This document shows, piece after piece, positions 25,426 through 34,071 of a stretch of 64,000 nucleotides of DNA. The notes under the pieces were generated by a model. That model did not search any database, was not told the origin of the DNA, and was given only the letters and a program-made list of their open reading frames with translations. Each line of letters begins with the position of its first letter. The first letter of the stretch is position 1. A program made the translations under genes and the position numbers. The stretch comes from CAZTTG01 sp964615935 (lineage in GTDB: Bacteria; Planctomycetota; UBA1135; GCA-002686595): contig CAZTTG010000016.1 of the NCBI GenBank assembly GCA_964615935.1, positions 1-64,000 on the forward strand, written 5' to 3'.

Positions 25426-27354
25426 TCACTCGCCTTCGCCTTCCCCGGCCTCCTGCCCATCCGAGGCTCCCCGCTCCGCGCCGGCCCCCTCGATCACTCG
25501 CTGGAGAACGGCCCCGGCCGCCTCGGAGAACCCGCTCGGCACACGCAGGCCCTCGGCGTCCATGGGACTCTGCAGCGGGTTGCGAGCCCGGGCCCCCAGC
25601 ACCGGCAGCCGCTCGGACTGGAGCCCGAGGACCAGCGACCAGAGGGCCGTGCGGGCGGCCCCCCCGGCGAGGAAGGGGTCAAGGCCGGGGCCGGCGGGCG
25701 CCGTTCCGGGACAGGGGGCGAAGGAGCCGTCCGGGTCCTGGAGGGCGACGAGCAGGTATCGGAAGTCCCGATAGAAGGCAGCCCAGGCGTCCGGGCCCCG
25801 CTGGCGGCGCAGGACGGCGGCGTTCAGGACGTGCAGGGGAACCCCCGCGTCCGCCGAGGGGAGGTCGCCGGCGTGGCGGTCGGCGTAGACGGTGAGCTCG
25901 CTCAGGAAGGACTCCGTCTCGCGGCAGTTCAGCGCCCGGAGGGCCGCGGCCGCGCCGGCCGCCCGCCCCGCCTCGCGGCGCCGGTCGAAGCCGGGCGTGT
26001 CGACGTAGAAGACGTGCCCGTCGTTGGTGTGCGAGCGCACGAAGGCCAGGCCCCGGCGGATCGCCTCGCAGGGAGCGGGCGCGCCGGCGCGCTCGGCCAT
26101 GCCCAGGGCCAGGAGCGCCTGGTTCGTGGCCAGGGTCGAATCGGAGAACGCCATTCCCTCCTCCGCAGGATCCCAGCCGCCCGACTCGAGCTGCAGGGAG
26201 AGGAGGCGGTCGACGGCCAGGCTCAGCAGCTCCAGCCGAGCGACGGTCTCGTCGCCGGCGAGCAGGGCGAGCTCCTCCGGCGTCCACAGGGGACCGTCGA
26301 CGGGTTCGGCCGCGGGGGGCTCCTCGCCCCCGGACGCTGAGGCGAGCTCGAGGGGCTGGCCCGGCGGGCCGCCGACGACGGAGATCTGGATCTCGCCGCC
26401 CCCCTCGAGGCCGCCCAGATCGCTCAGGATCTCCTCCAGGTCCACCGGAAGATCGCCGCCTCCGCCGGTCTGGATGCCGTACACGATCGTTCCCTCGGGC
26501 ATGTCCGCGGGCCAGTCGATGCCCTCGCCCCCGGAGACGGTCAGGGCGTCCGTGGACATGGCGATCATCCGCGGCTCCAGCTCCAGCGGGCCGGCCAGCT
26601 CGGCCAGGAACATCACCGCCAGGGCCGCGCCCCAGGGACCGAGCTGGGAGCCCTGGTCCCGCACCAGCGCCGGCACGCGATCGCGGCAGCGGGCCAGGTC
26701 ACCGGCGTGGGCGGCGCCCTCCTCCGCGGAGCCTCCGCCGAGGAAGGCCAGGCCCGCGAGCGAGGAGATCGCCGCGTCCGCATCGGCCGAGCCTCCGGCC
26801 CCGAGGGAGGGATCCGCGGCCCCAAGCTCCGCGAGCCGGTCGAGCCCGGCGCGGGCCATCTCCCCCAGGCGATCCGAGGGGCCGGGAAGACCCACCTCGA
26901 GGGGTGAGCGGCCGTGGGACACCTGGACCGTCCTCGGCTGCCCGCCCCGCAGCAGGCCGAGCTCGATGGGGTCCACGCCCGAGGAGACCTCGGCCTCCAG
27001 GGCGCGCATCAGGTCCAGGCCGGGGTCCTCCTTGTTCGGCAGCCAGCCGTCCTCGCCCACCCGGACGATCACGTCCCCCCGCTCCGCGCCGGCCGCGGCC
27101 AGCGGCCCCGCCTCCAGGACCTCGGTGACGACCATGCCGCCGGCGACCTCGGTGGAGCCCGCCTCCAGGGGCACCTCGACGCTGCGGTCGGCCGGATGGG
27201 CGCGAGCGCCCAGCCACCCCAGGGCCTGGACGCGCGCCCCCTCCTCGGCCAGCCACTCCGCCGCCCGAGGGCTCGCGCCGGGATCGCCGCCGCAGCCGGA
27301 GAGGGCCAGGAGCGCGATCCCCGCCGTCCGCCAGCCAGCCGCCCGCGCTCTCAT
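25426..27354 (-). CDS. Lipoprotein with PDZ and alpha/alpha-toroid (prenyltransferase-like) domains, 642 aa
   Basis: The N-terminus is a lipoprotein signal with the lipobox LSGC (Cys21), so the protein is tethered outside the inner membrane. A PDZ-like domain follows (about 65-150: GGMVVTEVLEAGPLAAAGAERGDVIVRVGE). Two stretches of helical repeats of the terpenoid-cyclase/prenyltransferase alpha/alpha-toroid type come after it. The first is around 165-270; the second, around 390-560, has LQLESGGWDP and LQDPDGSFAPC motifs. No cyclase DxDD motif is seen, so a binding or scaffold role is more likely than terpene chemistry. It overlaps the preceding toroid gene by 4 nt and is last in a five-gene operon. 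Confidence 0.75.
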   Translation of the reverse strand: MRARAAGWRTAGIALLALSGCGGDPGASPRAAEWLAEEGARVQALGWLGARAHPADRSVEVPLEAGSTEVAGGMVVTEVLEAGPLAAAGAERGDVIVRVGEDGWLPNKEDPGLDLMRALEAEVSSGVDPIELGLLRGGQPRTVQVSHGRSPLEVGLPGPSDRLGEMARAGLDRLAELGAADPSLGAGGSADADAAISSLAGLAFLGGGSAEEGAAHAGDLARCRDRVPALVRDQGSQLGPWGAALAVMFLAELAGPLELEPRMIAMSTDALTVSGGEGIDWPADMPEGTIVYGIQTGGGGDLPVDLEEILSDLGGLEGGGEIQISVVGGPPGQPLELASASGGEEPPAAEPVDGPLWTPEELALLAGDETVARLELLSLAVDRLLSLQLESGGWDPAEEGMAFSDSTLATNQALLALGMAERAGAPAPCEAIRRGLAFVRSHTNDGHVFYVDTPGFDRRREAGRAAGAAAALRALNCRETESFLSELTVYADRHAGDLPSADAGVPLHVLNAAVLRRQRGPDAWAAFYRDFRYLLVALQDPDGSFAPCPGTAPAGPGLDPFLAGGAARTALWSLVLGLQSERLPVLGARARNPLQSPMDAEGLRVPSGFSEAAGAVLQRVIEGAGAERGASDGQEAGEGEGE

Positions 27355-28562
27355 CGGTCCACCCCCTCGCGCTCCTCGCAGTGCTCCAGGTAGAGCTGGA
27401 GCGTCTGCAGCGCGAAGCCCGTGCCCCACTTGTCTCCGTAGTCGGCGGCGGCGGTGTCCCACCAGCAGCCGTCCTCCTCCTGCGTGCGCAGCATGGTCCA
27501 GGCGAAGCGGTCCCAGCGCTTGGCCGGCACCTCCTCACCCAGGCGGCGCGCCACCTCCGCGGCGTAGCTGTAGCCGTAGAAGAAGAAGTACCCCGAGATC
27601 TGATGCACGGCCGTGTGGGGCGTGATGAGCTTGCGGCCGTCCTCGAGGTAGTTCTCTCCCTCGCCGAAGACCCGCAGCGCCCACCTCAGGTCCTCCTCCC
27701 CGTACACCCCGGCGTCGTGCAGGGCCAGGACGCAGGACACCGTCCGGGATCCCGCGGAGAGCTCGTTCACCGAGCCCGGATCGTGGAAGAAGCGGGCGTC
27801 GTAGATGAAGCCGCCCTTCCTCGTGCGCATCCGGCGCAGGAGCTTGACCGCGTCCTCGGCGCAGCCCTTGGTGACCTCCAGCCCCTGGGCCCGAGCCCTC
27901 AGCAGCGCCGTGGCGAAGTTGCCCGTGTTGAAGGACATCGAGTCCCCGCCGGCCTCGGTACCGGCGTAGTAGTTCCATCCGCCGTCCGCCTGCTGGAAGC
28001 GGAGCAGCCCGGCGATGCACACCGCGGCCGCGGGCTCGACCTCCTCCCGGCGCGCCTCCCCCGCCTCGGTCTCGAGGAAGCGGCCGAGGAAGTCGAGCTT
28101 GTAGCCGTAGCCCCAGGTGTTGAAGGACTCGCCCCGGTGGTAGGCGAACTTCTCGGTGCCCAGGAGCGCCGCGATGGCCTTCTGGAGGGCCCGCTCCCGC
28201 GCGGCGTCGCGATCCTCCTGCTCCATGAGGGCGGTGGCGCAGATGGCGGTGCAGGCCAGGCGCACGGCGTCCTGGCTGCCGCGGTTGCGGAGCTGGAAGC
28301 CGAAGTTCTCGAGGCTGGCGATCTGGGGGTCGTGCGAGCCCCACGAGCCGTCGGCGTTCTGGGTGGCGACCAGGAAGTCGAAGCCCCGCTCGAGGGCCGC
28401 GCCGGCGCGCTCGCGCAGCTCCGCCCGGGCGATGGGGGGGGCCAGGCGATGGGGATCGGGGCGCGGCGGATCGGCCTCGGCCGGCTCCTCCTGGGCCACC
28501 GCCGCCGCCGAGGCCAGGGCGAGGAGCGAATGGCGGAGCACGAGGGTGGCGATTCGGCGCAT
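27351..28562 (-). CDS. Exported alpha/alpha-toroid (prenyltransferase/squalene-oxidase repeat) protein, 403 aa
   Basis: A signal peptide (about 1-23, ending SAAAVAQ) precedes helical repeats spanning almost the whole protein. Repeat signatures are LVATQNADGSWGSHD, LLRFQQADGGWNYYAG, MRTRKGGFIYDARF and MLRTQEEDGCWWDT. These QxxDGxW units are the hallmark of squalene-hopene-cyclase and prenyltransferase-beta type toroids, but no catalytic DxDD is present. Secreted members of unknown function are common in planctomycetes. It begins 4 nt after the MacB-like permease and overlaps the PDZ lipoprotein gene, so it very probably works with that transporter. Confidence 0.8.
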   Translation of the reverse strand: MRRIATLVLRHSLLALASAAAVAQEEPAEADPPRPDPHRLAPPIARAELRERAGAALERGFDFLVATQNADGSWGSHDPQIASLENFGFQLRNRGSQDAVRLACTAICATALMEQEDRDAARERALQKAIAALLGTEKFAYHRGESFNTWGYGYKLDFLGRFLETEAGEARREEVEPAAAVCIAGLLRFQQADGGWNYYAGTEAGGDSMSFNTGNFATALLRARAQGLEVTKGCAEDAVKLLRRMRTRKGGFIYDARFFHDPGSVNELSAGSRTVSCVLALHDAGVYGEEDLRWALRVFGEGENYLEDGRKLITPHTAVHQISGYFFFYGYSYAAEVARRLGEEVPAKRWDRFAWTMLRTQEEDGCWWDTAAADYGDKWGTGFALQTLQLYLEHCEEREGVDR

Positions 28563-28566
28563 GGGT

Positions 28567-29835
28567 TCACTCCACTCGCAGGGCCAGCACCGGGTCCATG
28601 CGCGCCGCGCGGACCGCCGGCAGGGTGCCGAACAGGAGGCCGGTCAGGACCGAGACCGCGATGCCCAGGGGGAAGGAGACCGGCTGGAAGGCGACCGTCC
28701 ACTGGGCCAGGGAGCCGACCAGGTAGGCCAGCAGCGCCCCCAGGCCCACTCCCAGGACGCCTCCCAGGCAGCACAGCACCGTGCTCTCGGACACGAAGAG
28801 CCGCACCACGTCGCCCTGGGTCGCGCCCAGCGCGCGGCGCAGGCCGATCTCCGAGCGGCGCTCGGCGGTGTTGGCCAGCATGATGTTCATGATGCCCACG
28901 CCGCCGACCAGCAGCGAGATGGCGGCCAGCGAGCCCATCACCCAGCGGAAGATGCGCTCGGCCTGGCGCTGCTCGCGGAGCAGGCTGTGGGGGATGGTGA
29001 CCGAGACGTCCTCCTGTCGGTGGCGCTGGTCCACCAGCTTGCGGGCGATGGCGGCCACGGGTCCCAGGGGCAGGCCCTGGCGCACGGAGAGCACCGCCCG
29101 GCTGACCTCCACCTCGGTGGCCTCGTAGCTGCCGCTGCCGGAGCGCACCTGCCGGCGGCCGAAGCGTGCGAAGGAGGTGCGCAGGGGGATCCAGGCGGCG
29201 TTGTCGGGATTGGACAGGATCCCCGAGGAGCCGGTCTGACCCATGCGCTCCATCACGCCCACCACGGTGAAGTGCTGGTTGCCGATCTCCACCACCTCGC
29301 CGATGGGCGTGGCCAGCGGGAAGAGCCGCCGCGCGGCGTCGGTGCCCAGCACGCACACCGCCTGGGCGCGGGCGTCGTCGACCTCGCTCAGAAAGCGCCC
29401 CTGGCGGACGGCGCAGCTCATGACGCGGGGATACTCGGTCGTGGTGGCGACCACGTTGACGTCCGCGGTCTCGGCCCGGGAGTGCACGTCTTCCAGCAGG
29501 ACTCGCAGGGGGACGATGGCCTCCAGCTCGGGCAGGTTGTCCTCGAGGAGCGCCAGGTCCTCGCGCGTGAGGCCGTAGCGGGCGAACCAGGACTGGTCGG
29601 AGTCGCGCTGCTCCTGGCGGCGGAGGCGCTCGGGCTTGACGCTGTCCAGGATGACGTTGCGCAGCCCCATCCGCTCGATGCGATCGATCACGTCGCGCCG
29701 GGCCACCTCGCTGATGGACAGCATGCAGATGACGCTGGCCACCCCGAAGATGATCCCCAGGGCCGCCAGGCCCGAGCGCAGCTTGTGCAGCAGCAGGTTG
29801 CGCCAGGCCTCCTGGGCGAGCTCAAGCAGCGGCAT
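28567..29835 (-). CDS. MacB-type ABC transporter permease, 422 aa
   Basis: Architecture is that of the MacB/LolC superfamily without a fused ATPase. One transmembrane helix lies near the N-terminus (about 18-40, LAALGIIFGVASVICMLSI), then a large periplasmic domain (about 45-290). The C-terminal FtsX-like part has three helices (IFRWVMGSLAAISLLVGGVGIMN and two more) and a short end VLALRVE. It should act as a mechanotransmission pump driven by the overlapping upstream ATPase gene (14-nt overlap) together with the upstream adaptor. Substrate unknown. Confidence 0.9.
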   Translation of the reverse strand: MPLLELAQEAWRNLLLHKLRSGLAALGIIFGVASVICMLSISEVARRDVIDRIERMGLRNVILDSVKPERLRRQEQRDSDQSWFARYGLTREDLALLEDNLPELEAIVPLRVLLEDVHSRAETADVNVVATTTEYPRVMSCAVRQGRFLSEVDDARAQAVCVLGTDAARRLFPLATPIGEVVEIGNQHFTVVGVMERMGQTGSSGILSNPDNAAWIPLRTSFARFGRRQVRSGSGSYEATEVEVSRAVLSVRQGLPLGPVAAIARKLVDQRHRQEDVSVTIPHSLLREQRQAERIFRWVMGSLAAISLLVGGVGIMNIMLANTAERRSEIGLRRALGATQGDVVRLFVSESTVLCCLGGVLGVGLGALLAYLVGSLAQWTVAFQPVSFPLGIAVSVLTGLLFGTLPAVRAARMDPVLALRVE

Positions 29836-30505
29836 CGTCGACCTCCCCGTCGCGCAGGTGGATCCGGCGCCCGGCGCGCCGCGCCAGGGCCAGGTCGTGG
29901 GTGACCAGGATGATGGTGCGGCCCTCGTCGCACAGGGACTGGAGCAGGTCGAAAATCTGCTTGCCGTTCTCCTGGTCGATGTTGCCGGTGGGCTCGTCGG
30001 CCAGGATGAGGCTGGGGCCGCCCAGCAGGGCGCGGGCGATGGCCACGCGCTGCATCTCGCCGCCGGAGAGCTCGCCGGGCCGGTGGCGGATGCGGTGGCC
30101 CAGGCCCACGCGTTCGATCAGCCCGCGGGCCTCCTCGCGAAAGGAGACCGGGCGCGCGCGGCGCGCGTAGCGCGAGGCCAGTAGGACGTTGTCGAGCAGG
30201 TCGAGCTGGGGGATGAGGTGGAAGGACTGGAAGACGAAGCCCACCTCGCGCCCGCGGATGGCCGAGCGCTCGCGGTCGCTGAGCTCCTCCACCGGCCGGT
30301 CGCCCAGCCGGTAGCGGCCTCCGCTGGGGGTGGTGAGCAGGCCCAGCAGGTAGAGCAGGGTGGTCTTGCCGCTGCCCGAGGTGCCCACCACCGAGACGAA
30401 CTCGCCCGCCTCCACCTCGAGCGACACGCGCCTGAGCGCGTGCACGTCGCCGCCCGGCATGGGGTAGGTCTTGGAGACCTCCTGGAGCTGGATGAGGGGC
30501 TGCAC
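29822..30505 (-). CDS. MacB/LolD-type ABC ATPase, 227 aa
   Basis: Cytoplasmic ATPase of the lipoprotein/macrolide-export family. Walker A is GTSGSGKTTLLYLLG (around residues 40-54), the Q-loop is FVFQSFHLIPQ, the signature is LSGGEMQRVAIARAL, and Walker B is LILADEPTGNID. The H-loop is ILVTHD. It starts at GTG 30505, 3 nt after the adaptor stop, and overlaps the permease start, so all three are translationally linked. Confidence 0.93.
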   Translation of the reverse strand: MQPLIQLQEVSKTYPMPGGDVHALRRVSLEVEAGEFVSVVGTSGSGKTTLLYLLGLLTTPSGGRYRLGDRPVEELSDRERSAIRGREVGFVFQSFHLIPQLDLLDNVLLASRYARRARPVSFREEARGLIERVGLGHRIRHRPGELSGGEMQRVAIARALLGGPSLILADEPTGNIDQENGKQIFDLLQSLCDEGRTIILVTHDLALARRAGRRIHLRDGEVDDAAA

Positions 30506-30508
30506 CGG

Positions 30509-31990
30509 TCACTCCTCTCCGGGATCGAAGAGGGTCACGACCTCGCCCGGGCGCACCCCCTCGAGGATCTGCACCGAGGTGCCGTTGGTGGCGCCCAGCT
30601 GGATCGGGCGGCGGCGGGTGTCCTTGCCGTCCCGCACCAGGCAGTAGAACTCGCCGCCCTCGCTGAAGACCGCCAGCACCGGCACCAGCACGGCGTCGGG
30701 GACCGCGTCGGCGTGGACCGTGATGCGGCAGTTCATGCCGCTGCGGAGCTGCTCGAAGACCCCCTCGTAGCTGCCCCGCACCGGGAACTCACGCACGTCG
30801 GAGAGGAAGCCCGTGCGCGAGGCGATCTGGTCCACCTTGGTGAGGCGCCCCTGGATGGCCAGCGAGGGGAAGGCGTCCGGCCGGATGCTGATGGGCAGGC
30901 CCGGGTTCATGTGCTGGATGTCGTTCTCCAGCACGCTCATCTTCACCGAGAGCGAGTCCATGGAGGCCACCGTCATCAGGATCTGGTGGGTGCGCACGCG
31001 CCCGCCCACCTGCATCTCGCGGCCCTGGTCGCTTCCGCTGTAGATGATCACGTCGGAGTACGAGTCGCCCCCGATGGTCCCGTAGAACACGATCCCGTCC
31101 CGGGGGGCGGTGACCCGCAGGCCGGCCTGGTCCTCCTCCAGCTCGCTCACCTCCCGCTCGGCCTTCTCCAGCGCCCGCGCGGTCTTGGCCACCTCGGCCA
31201 GCTTCTCGCCCCGGTCGGCCTCCAGGCGGATCCTGGACTTCCTGAGCTCGGCCTCCTTCTTGACGACCTCCAGCTCCTTCTCGTCGATGGTCTTGCTCTG
31301 GTCGAACTTCTTCCAGATCTCGACCTCGGCCTTGGTCTTCTCGAGACCCCGCTCCAGGTTCCTAAGGCGCCGGCGCTCGCGCGCGATCAGGATGTTCTCG
31401 GTGGCGGTGTGGAGCTCGCGCTCCTCGTAGAGCTGGACGAGCTGCTCGAAGTCCACCCGCGCGTCGGCCAGGCTCTCCTGCGCGTCCAGGATGGACTGCT
31501 CCTTGTCGGAGAGCTCGAGCGCGACCTGGGCGCGGGCCTTGCCCAGCTCGCGCTGCTCCATCTTCAGCTCACCCTGGTTCTGGGCCAGGGTGGTCTCGCG
31601 CTCGATCTCGAAGGCCTCCAGGTCGGCCGCCGCCTTGTCCCGCGCGACCGTCTTGGCGCTGACCTCGTCGCGGGCCTCCTCCAGGGAGTCCTCCAGGCTG
31701 GTGGGGTCGAACTCGATGAGGACGTCGCCCTCGGCCACCTCGCTGCCCTCGGCCAGCAGGGAGGTGATGATGAGATCCCCCCGGTAGGTCTTGGGCTCCA
31801 TGCGGATCTCGTCCTTGTCCTCGGCCACGAAGGTGCCCGAGAGCTCGACCTCGATGGAGAGCTCGCCGCGGACCACCTCGGCGGTGAAGGGCTCGGACCT
31901 CGACTGGGGCGCGGGCGCGCTCGAGAGCAGGCCCAGGGACAGCAGGCCGGCGAGGGCGCCGGCGGGAAGCAAGAGGTTGCGGCGTCGCAT
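30509..31990 (-). CDS. HlyD/MacA-type periplasmic adaptor, 493 aa
   Basis: Membrane-fusion protein that would link the MacB-type pump to the outer envelope. An N-terminal signal or anchor (about 1-24) leads to a lipoyl-like half (VRGELSIEVELSGTFVAEDKDEI, VAEGDVLIEFD). A very long charged coiled-coil hairpin follows (about 95-285), then the second lipoyl half (GLRVTAPRDGIVFYG) and beta-barrel domains. The coiled coil is longer than in typical MacA. A gaggag site precedes the ATG at 31990. It is the first gene of the five-gene minus-strand operon; the 220 nt upstream (31991-32211) hold no gene I can see. Confidence 0.9.
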   Translation of the reverse strand: MRRRNLLLPAGALAGLLSLGLLSSAPAPQSRSEPFTAEVVRGELSIEVELSGTFVAEDKDEIRMEPKTYRGDLIITSLLAEGSEVAEGDVLIEFDPTSLEDSLEEARDEVSAKTVARDKAAADLEAFEIERETTLAQNQGELKMEQRELGKARAQVALELSDKEQSILDAQESLADARVDFEQLVQLYEERELHTATENILIARERRRLRNLERGLEKTKAEVEIWKKFDQSKTIDEKELEVVKKEAELRKSRIRLEADRGEKLAEVAKTARALEKAEREVSELEEDQAGLRVTAPRDGIVFYGTIGGDSYSDVIIYSGSDQGREMQVGGRVRTHQILMTVASMDSLSVKMSVLENDIQHMNPGLPISIRPDAFPSLAIQGRLTKVDQIASRTGFLSDVREFPVRGSYEGVFEQLRSGMNCRITVHADAVPDAVLVPVLAVFSEGGEFYCLVRDGKDTRRRPIQLGATNGTSVQILEGVRPGEVVTLFDPGEE

Positions 31991-32211
31991 GTCTGGGACT
32001 CCTCGGTCCGTGCCCGCGCGGGCGGGCGGCCTCGTAGAGCGGCTCGTCATGCGGCATGGTCCGCGGCGGCGCCGGGGCGCACAAGGCCGCGAGCCCGTAA
32101 GACGTTCGTGGGGGCGCCGGGCGGCCGGCTGAGGGGGCAGGCGTTCGAGACGAACCCGACCCGACCTTCGAAGCTGCCTTTCGAGCAGGCCTACCGAAGC
32201 CAGTCAGTCCC

Positions 32212-33936
32212 CTAGGACTCCCCCCGGGCCCAGCGCCTCGCGAGCTCGCGGGCGAGCCGGTCGCCGGGATCCAGCTCGAGGGCCCGATCCAGGGCCTGGC
32301 GAGCCTCCGTGCGCCGCTCCAGGCGCCACAGGGCCTGGGCCAGGCCGCGCCAGGCCTCGACCATGCCGGGAGCCAGGGAGGCGGCGATGAAGTACTCGCG
32401 GGCGGCCTCGACGAGCTGGACGCGGCGCAGCAGGAGGCTGCCCAGGTTGCAGTGGGCGCGGGGATTGCGCGGCCCCAGCTCGGCGGCCCGGCGCAGGGCG
32501 CGCTCGGCGGCCTCCAGGTCGCCGTCCGCGAGCTCCAGCCGACCGAGGTTCGACCACGGGCGGCTGTAGTCGGGGCGCAGCTCGATGGCCCGCTCCCACC
32601 TGGCGCGGGCTCCGTCGAGGTCGCCGACCTCCTCCAGGTGCAGCCCCAGGTCGTTCCAGGAGTGGACGTCCTCGGGGATCCAGCGCAGGACCGCCCGGCA
32701 GTAGGCCCCGCGGCTGGAGTACACCCCGGCACGCTGCCAGGCGAGGACCACCGCCAGGCACGCGAGGAGGGCCGCGGCCGGCCGGAGCCGGGCGCCCAGG
32801 GCGCGGCGCAGGGCGGCGTCCGTCAGGGGGGCGGCGAGCAGCAGGGGTAGATAGAGGAAGCGGGGGGCGAAGACCTCCCCCGAGGGGACGAGCTGCAGGA
32901 CAGGGACCACCGAGGCGGCGGCCAGCAGACCCGCCCAGGCGGCGAGGGAGCGGCGGCCCCGCAGCAGGGCCAGGGCACAGGCCGTGACCAGGACGCCGAG
33001 CAGGACCCAGCCCGCGATCTGCAGGAGCGCGCTCGCGCCCCCCGGGTCGAGCCAGGGAGCCGAGCGGTAGCTGGGGGGGTGGCCGGCGGGCCAGGCGATC
33101 AGGCGGAAGCCCTCGAGGAGCGCGCGGCCGGCGACCCGGAGCCGATCGACCAGCGGCTCCCCGGCCAGCGGGGCGCCGGGCGCGGCGGGGAAGGGGCTGC
33201 CCATGGCGCCCGCCCGCAGCCAGCCATAGGCGAGGAGCCCGGCGCACACGCCCAGCAGGCACGCCAGGGAGGCCCGCCTCCCCCGTCGGAGGGCGAGCAG
33301 GAGATAGACGGGCGCGAAGACCAGGGCGTCCTCCTTGCCCAGGAGCCCGAGCAGCAGACCGCCCGCCGAGGCGAGGGCCGCGCCCAGCAGACGGGCGGAG
33401 GAGAGCTGGCCACCGCCCCTCAGCGCGCCGAGGAGGGCCCAGGCTCCCGCGAGCCCCCCGAGGGCGGCGAGCAGCGAGGTGCGACCGGAGATCCAGGCCA
33501 CCGAATCGGCCAGGGCGGGGTGCAGGGCGAAGAAGCCCAGGCCCAGCCAGGGGAGGCGGCCCGCGGGCAGGAGCAGGGCCGCCGAGAGCGCCGCCAGGAG
33601 GACGACCGCGAGGTGGAGGAGGACGCCGGTGGCGTGGTAGCCGGCGGGATCCTCCCCCCACAGCGCTCGATCGAGCCGGAGGGAGAGGGAGGCGGTCGGG
33701 CGGAAGTGACCCGCGTCCCCGCGGTGGTGCCAGTAGTCCCGCTGGAAGGCGGCGGTCCAGGGCAGGGTGCCCTCCACCACCGGGTTGCCGAGGATCGCCT
33801 CGCGGTCGTCGTAGGCGAAGCCGCCGCGGGCGACGGCCCCGCTCCACGCGGCCAGGACGAGGAGCAGCAGCAGGGCCAGGGGCCGGCTCGGGCGGGCGCC
33901 CGGCCCGGCGCGCGTGGGATCGGTGGCCGGCGGCAT
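32212..33936 (-). CDS. TMTC-like GT-C membrane protein with C-terminal TPRs, 574 aa
   Basis: The first 400 residues hold about ten transmembrane helices. An acidic pair sits in the first outside loop (GGFAYDDREAILGNP), the place of the catalytic Asp in GT-C glycosyltransferases. The C-terminal 145 residues are tetratricopeptide repeats (WNDLGLHLEEVGDLDGARARWERAIEL, WSNLGRLELADGDLEAAERAL, CNLGSLLLRRVQLVEAA, ALDRALELDPGD). This order matches eukaryotic and bacterial TMTC proteins, O-mannosyltransferase-like enzymes. A sugar-transfer role is inferred. ATG 33936 has no clear ribosome binding site. It is divergent from the next GT-C-like gene. Confidence 0.75.
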   Translation of the reverse strand: MPPATDPTRAGPGARPSRPLALLLLLVLAAWSGAVARGGFAYDDREAILGNPVVEGTLPWTAAFQRDYWHHRGDAGHFRPTASLSLRLDRALWGEDPAGYHATGVLLHLAVVLLAALSAALLLPAGRLPWLGLGFFALHPALADSVAWISGRTSLLAALGGLAGAWALLGALRGGGQLSSARLLGAALASAGGLLLGLLGKEDALVFAPVYLLLALRRGRRASLACLLGVCAGLLAYGWLRAGAMGSPFPAAPGAPLAGEPLVDRLRVAGRALLEGFRLIAWPAGHPPSYRSAPWLDPGGASALLQIAGWVLLGVLVTACALALLRGRRSLAAWAGLLAAASVVPVLQLVPSGEVFAPRFLYLPLLLAAPLTDAALRRALGARLRPAAALLACLAVVLAWQRAGVYSSRGAYCRAVLRWIPEDVHSWNDLGLHLEEVGDLDGARARWERAIELRPDYSRPWSNLGRLELADGDLEAAERALRRAAELGPRNPRAHCNLGSLLLRRVQLVEAAREYFIAASLAPGMVEAWRGLAQALWRLERRTEARQALDRALELDPGDRLARELARRWARGES

Positions 33937-34071
33937 GCGGGGCCCGCGGACGGGGCGCCTGCCCGCCGGGGCGCCCCATTGGAGCACGAGCGCCGGGCGG
34001 GGGGTAGCCGCGGCTGGCGTTGCGGGGTGGCGCTGCCTGTGACATCCTGCGCCGCGAGCTCGAGGATTCGA

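Noticed and set aside
21897..25460. A 1187-codon open frame on the minus strand across the B12 transporter and two-component genes
   Set aside because: It is antisense to four genes with clear family motifs and its translation is low-complexity (Gly, Arg, Pro, Leu, Gln). Long shadow frames are expected at this GC content.
25426..28562. The toroid proteins as squalene-hopene cyclases
   Set aside because: Both carry export or lipoprotein signals and lack a DxDD catalytic motif, and no squalene-synthesis genes are near. Only the fold is supported.
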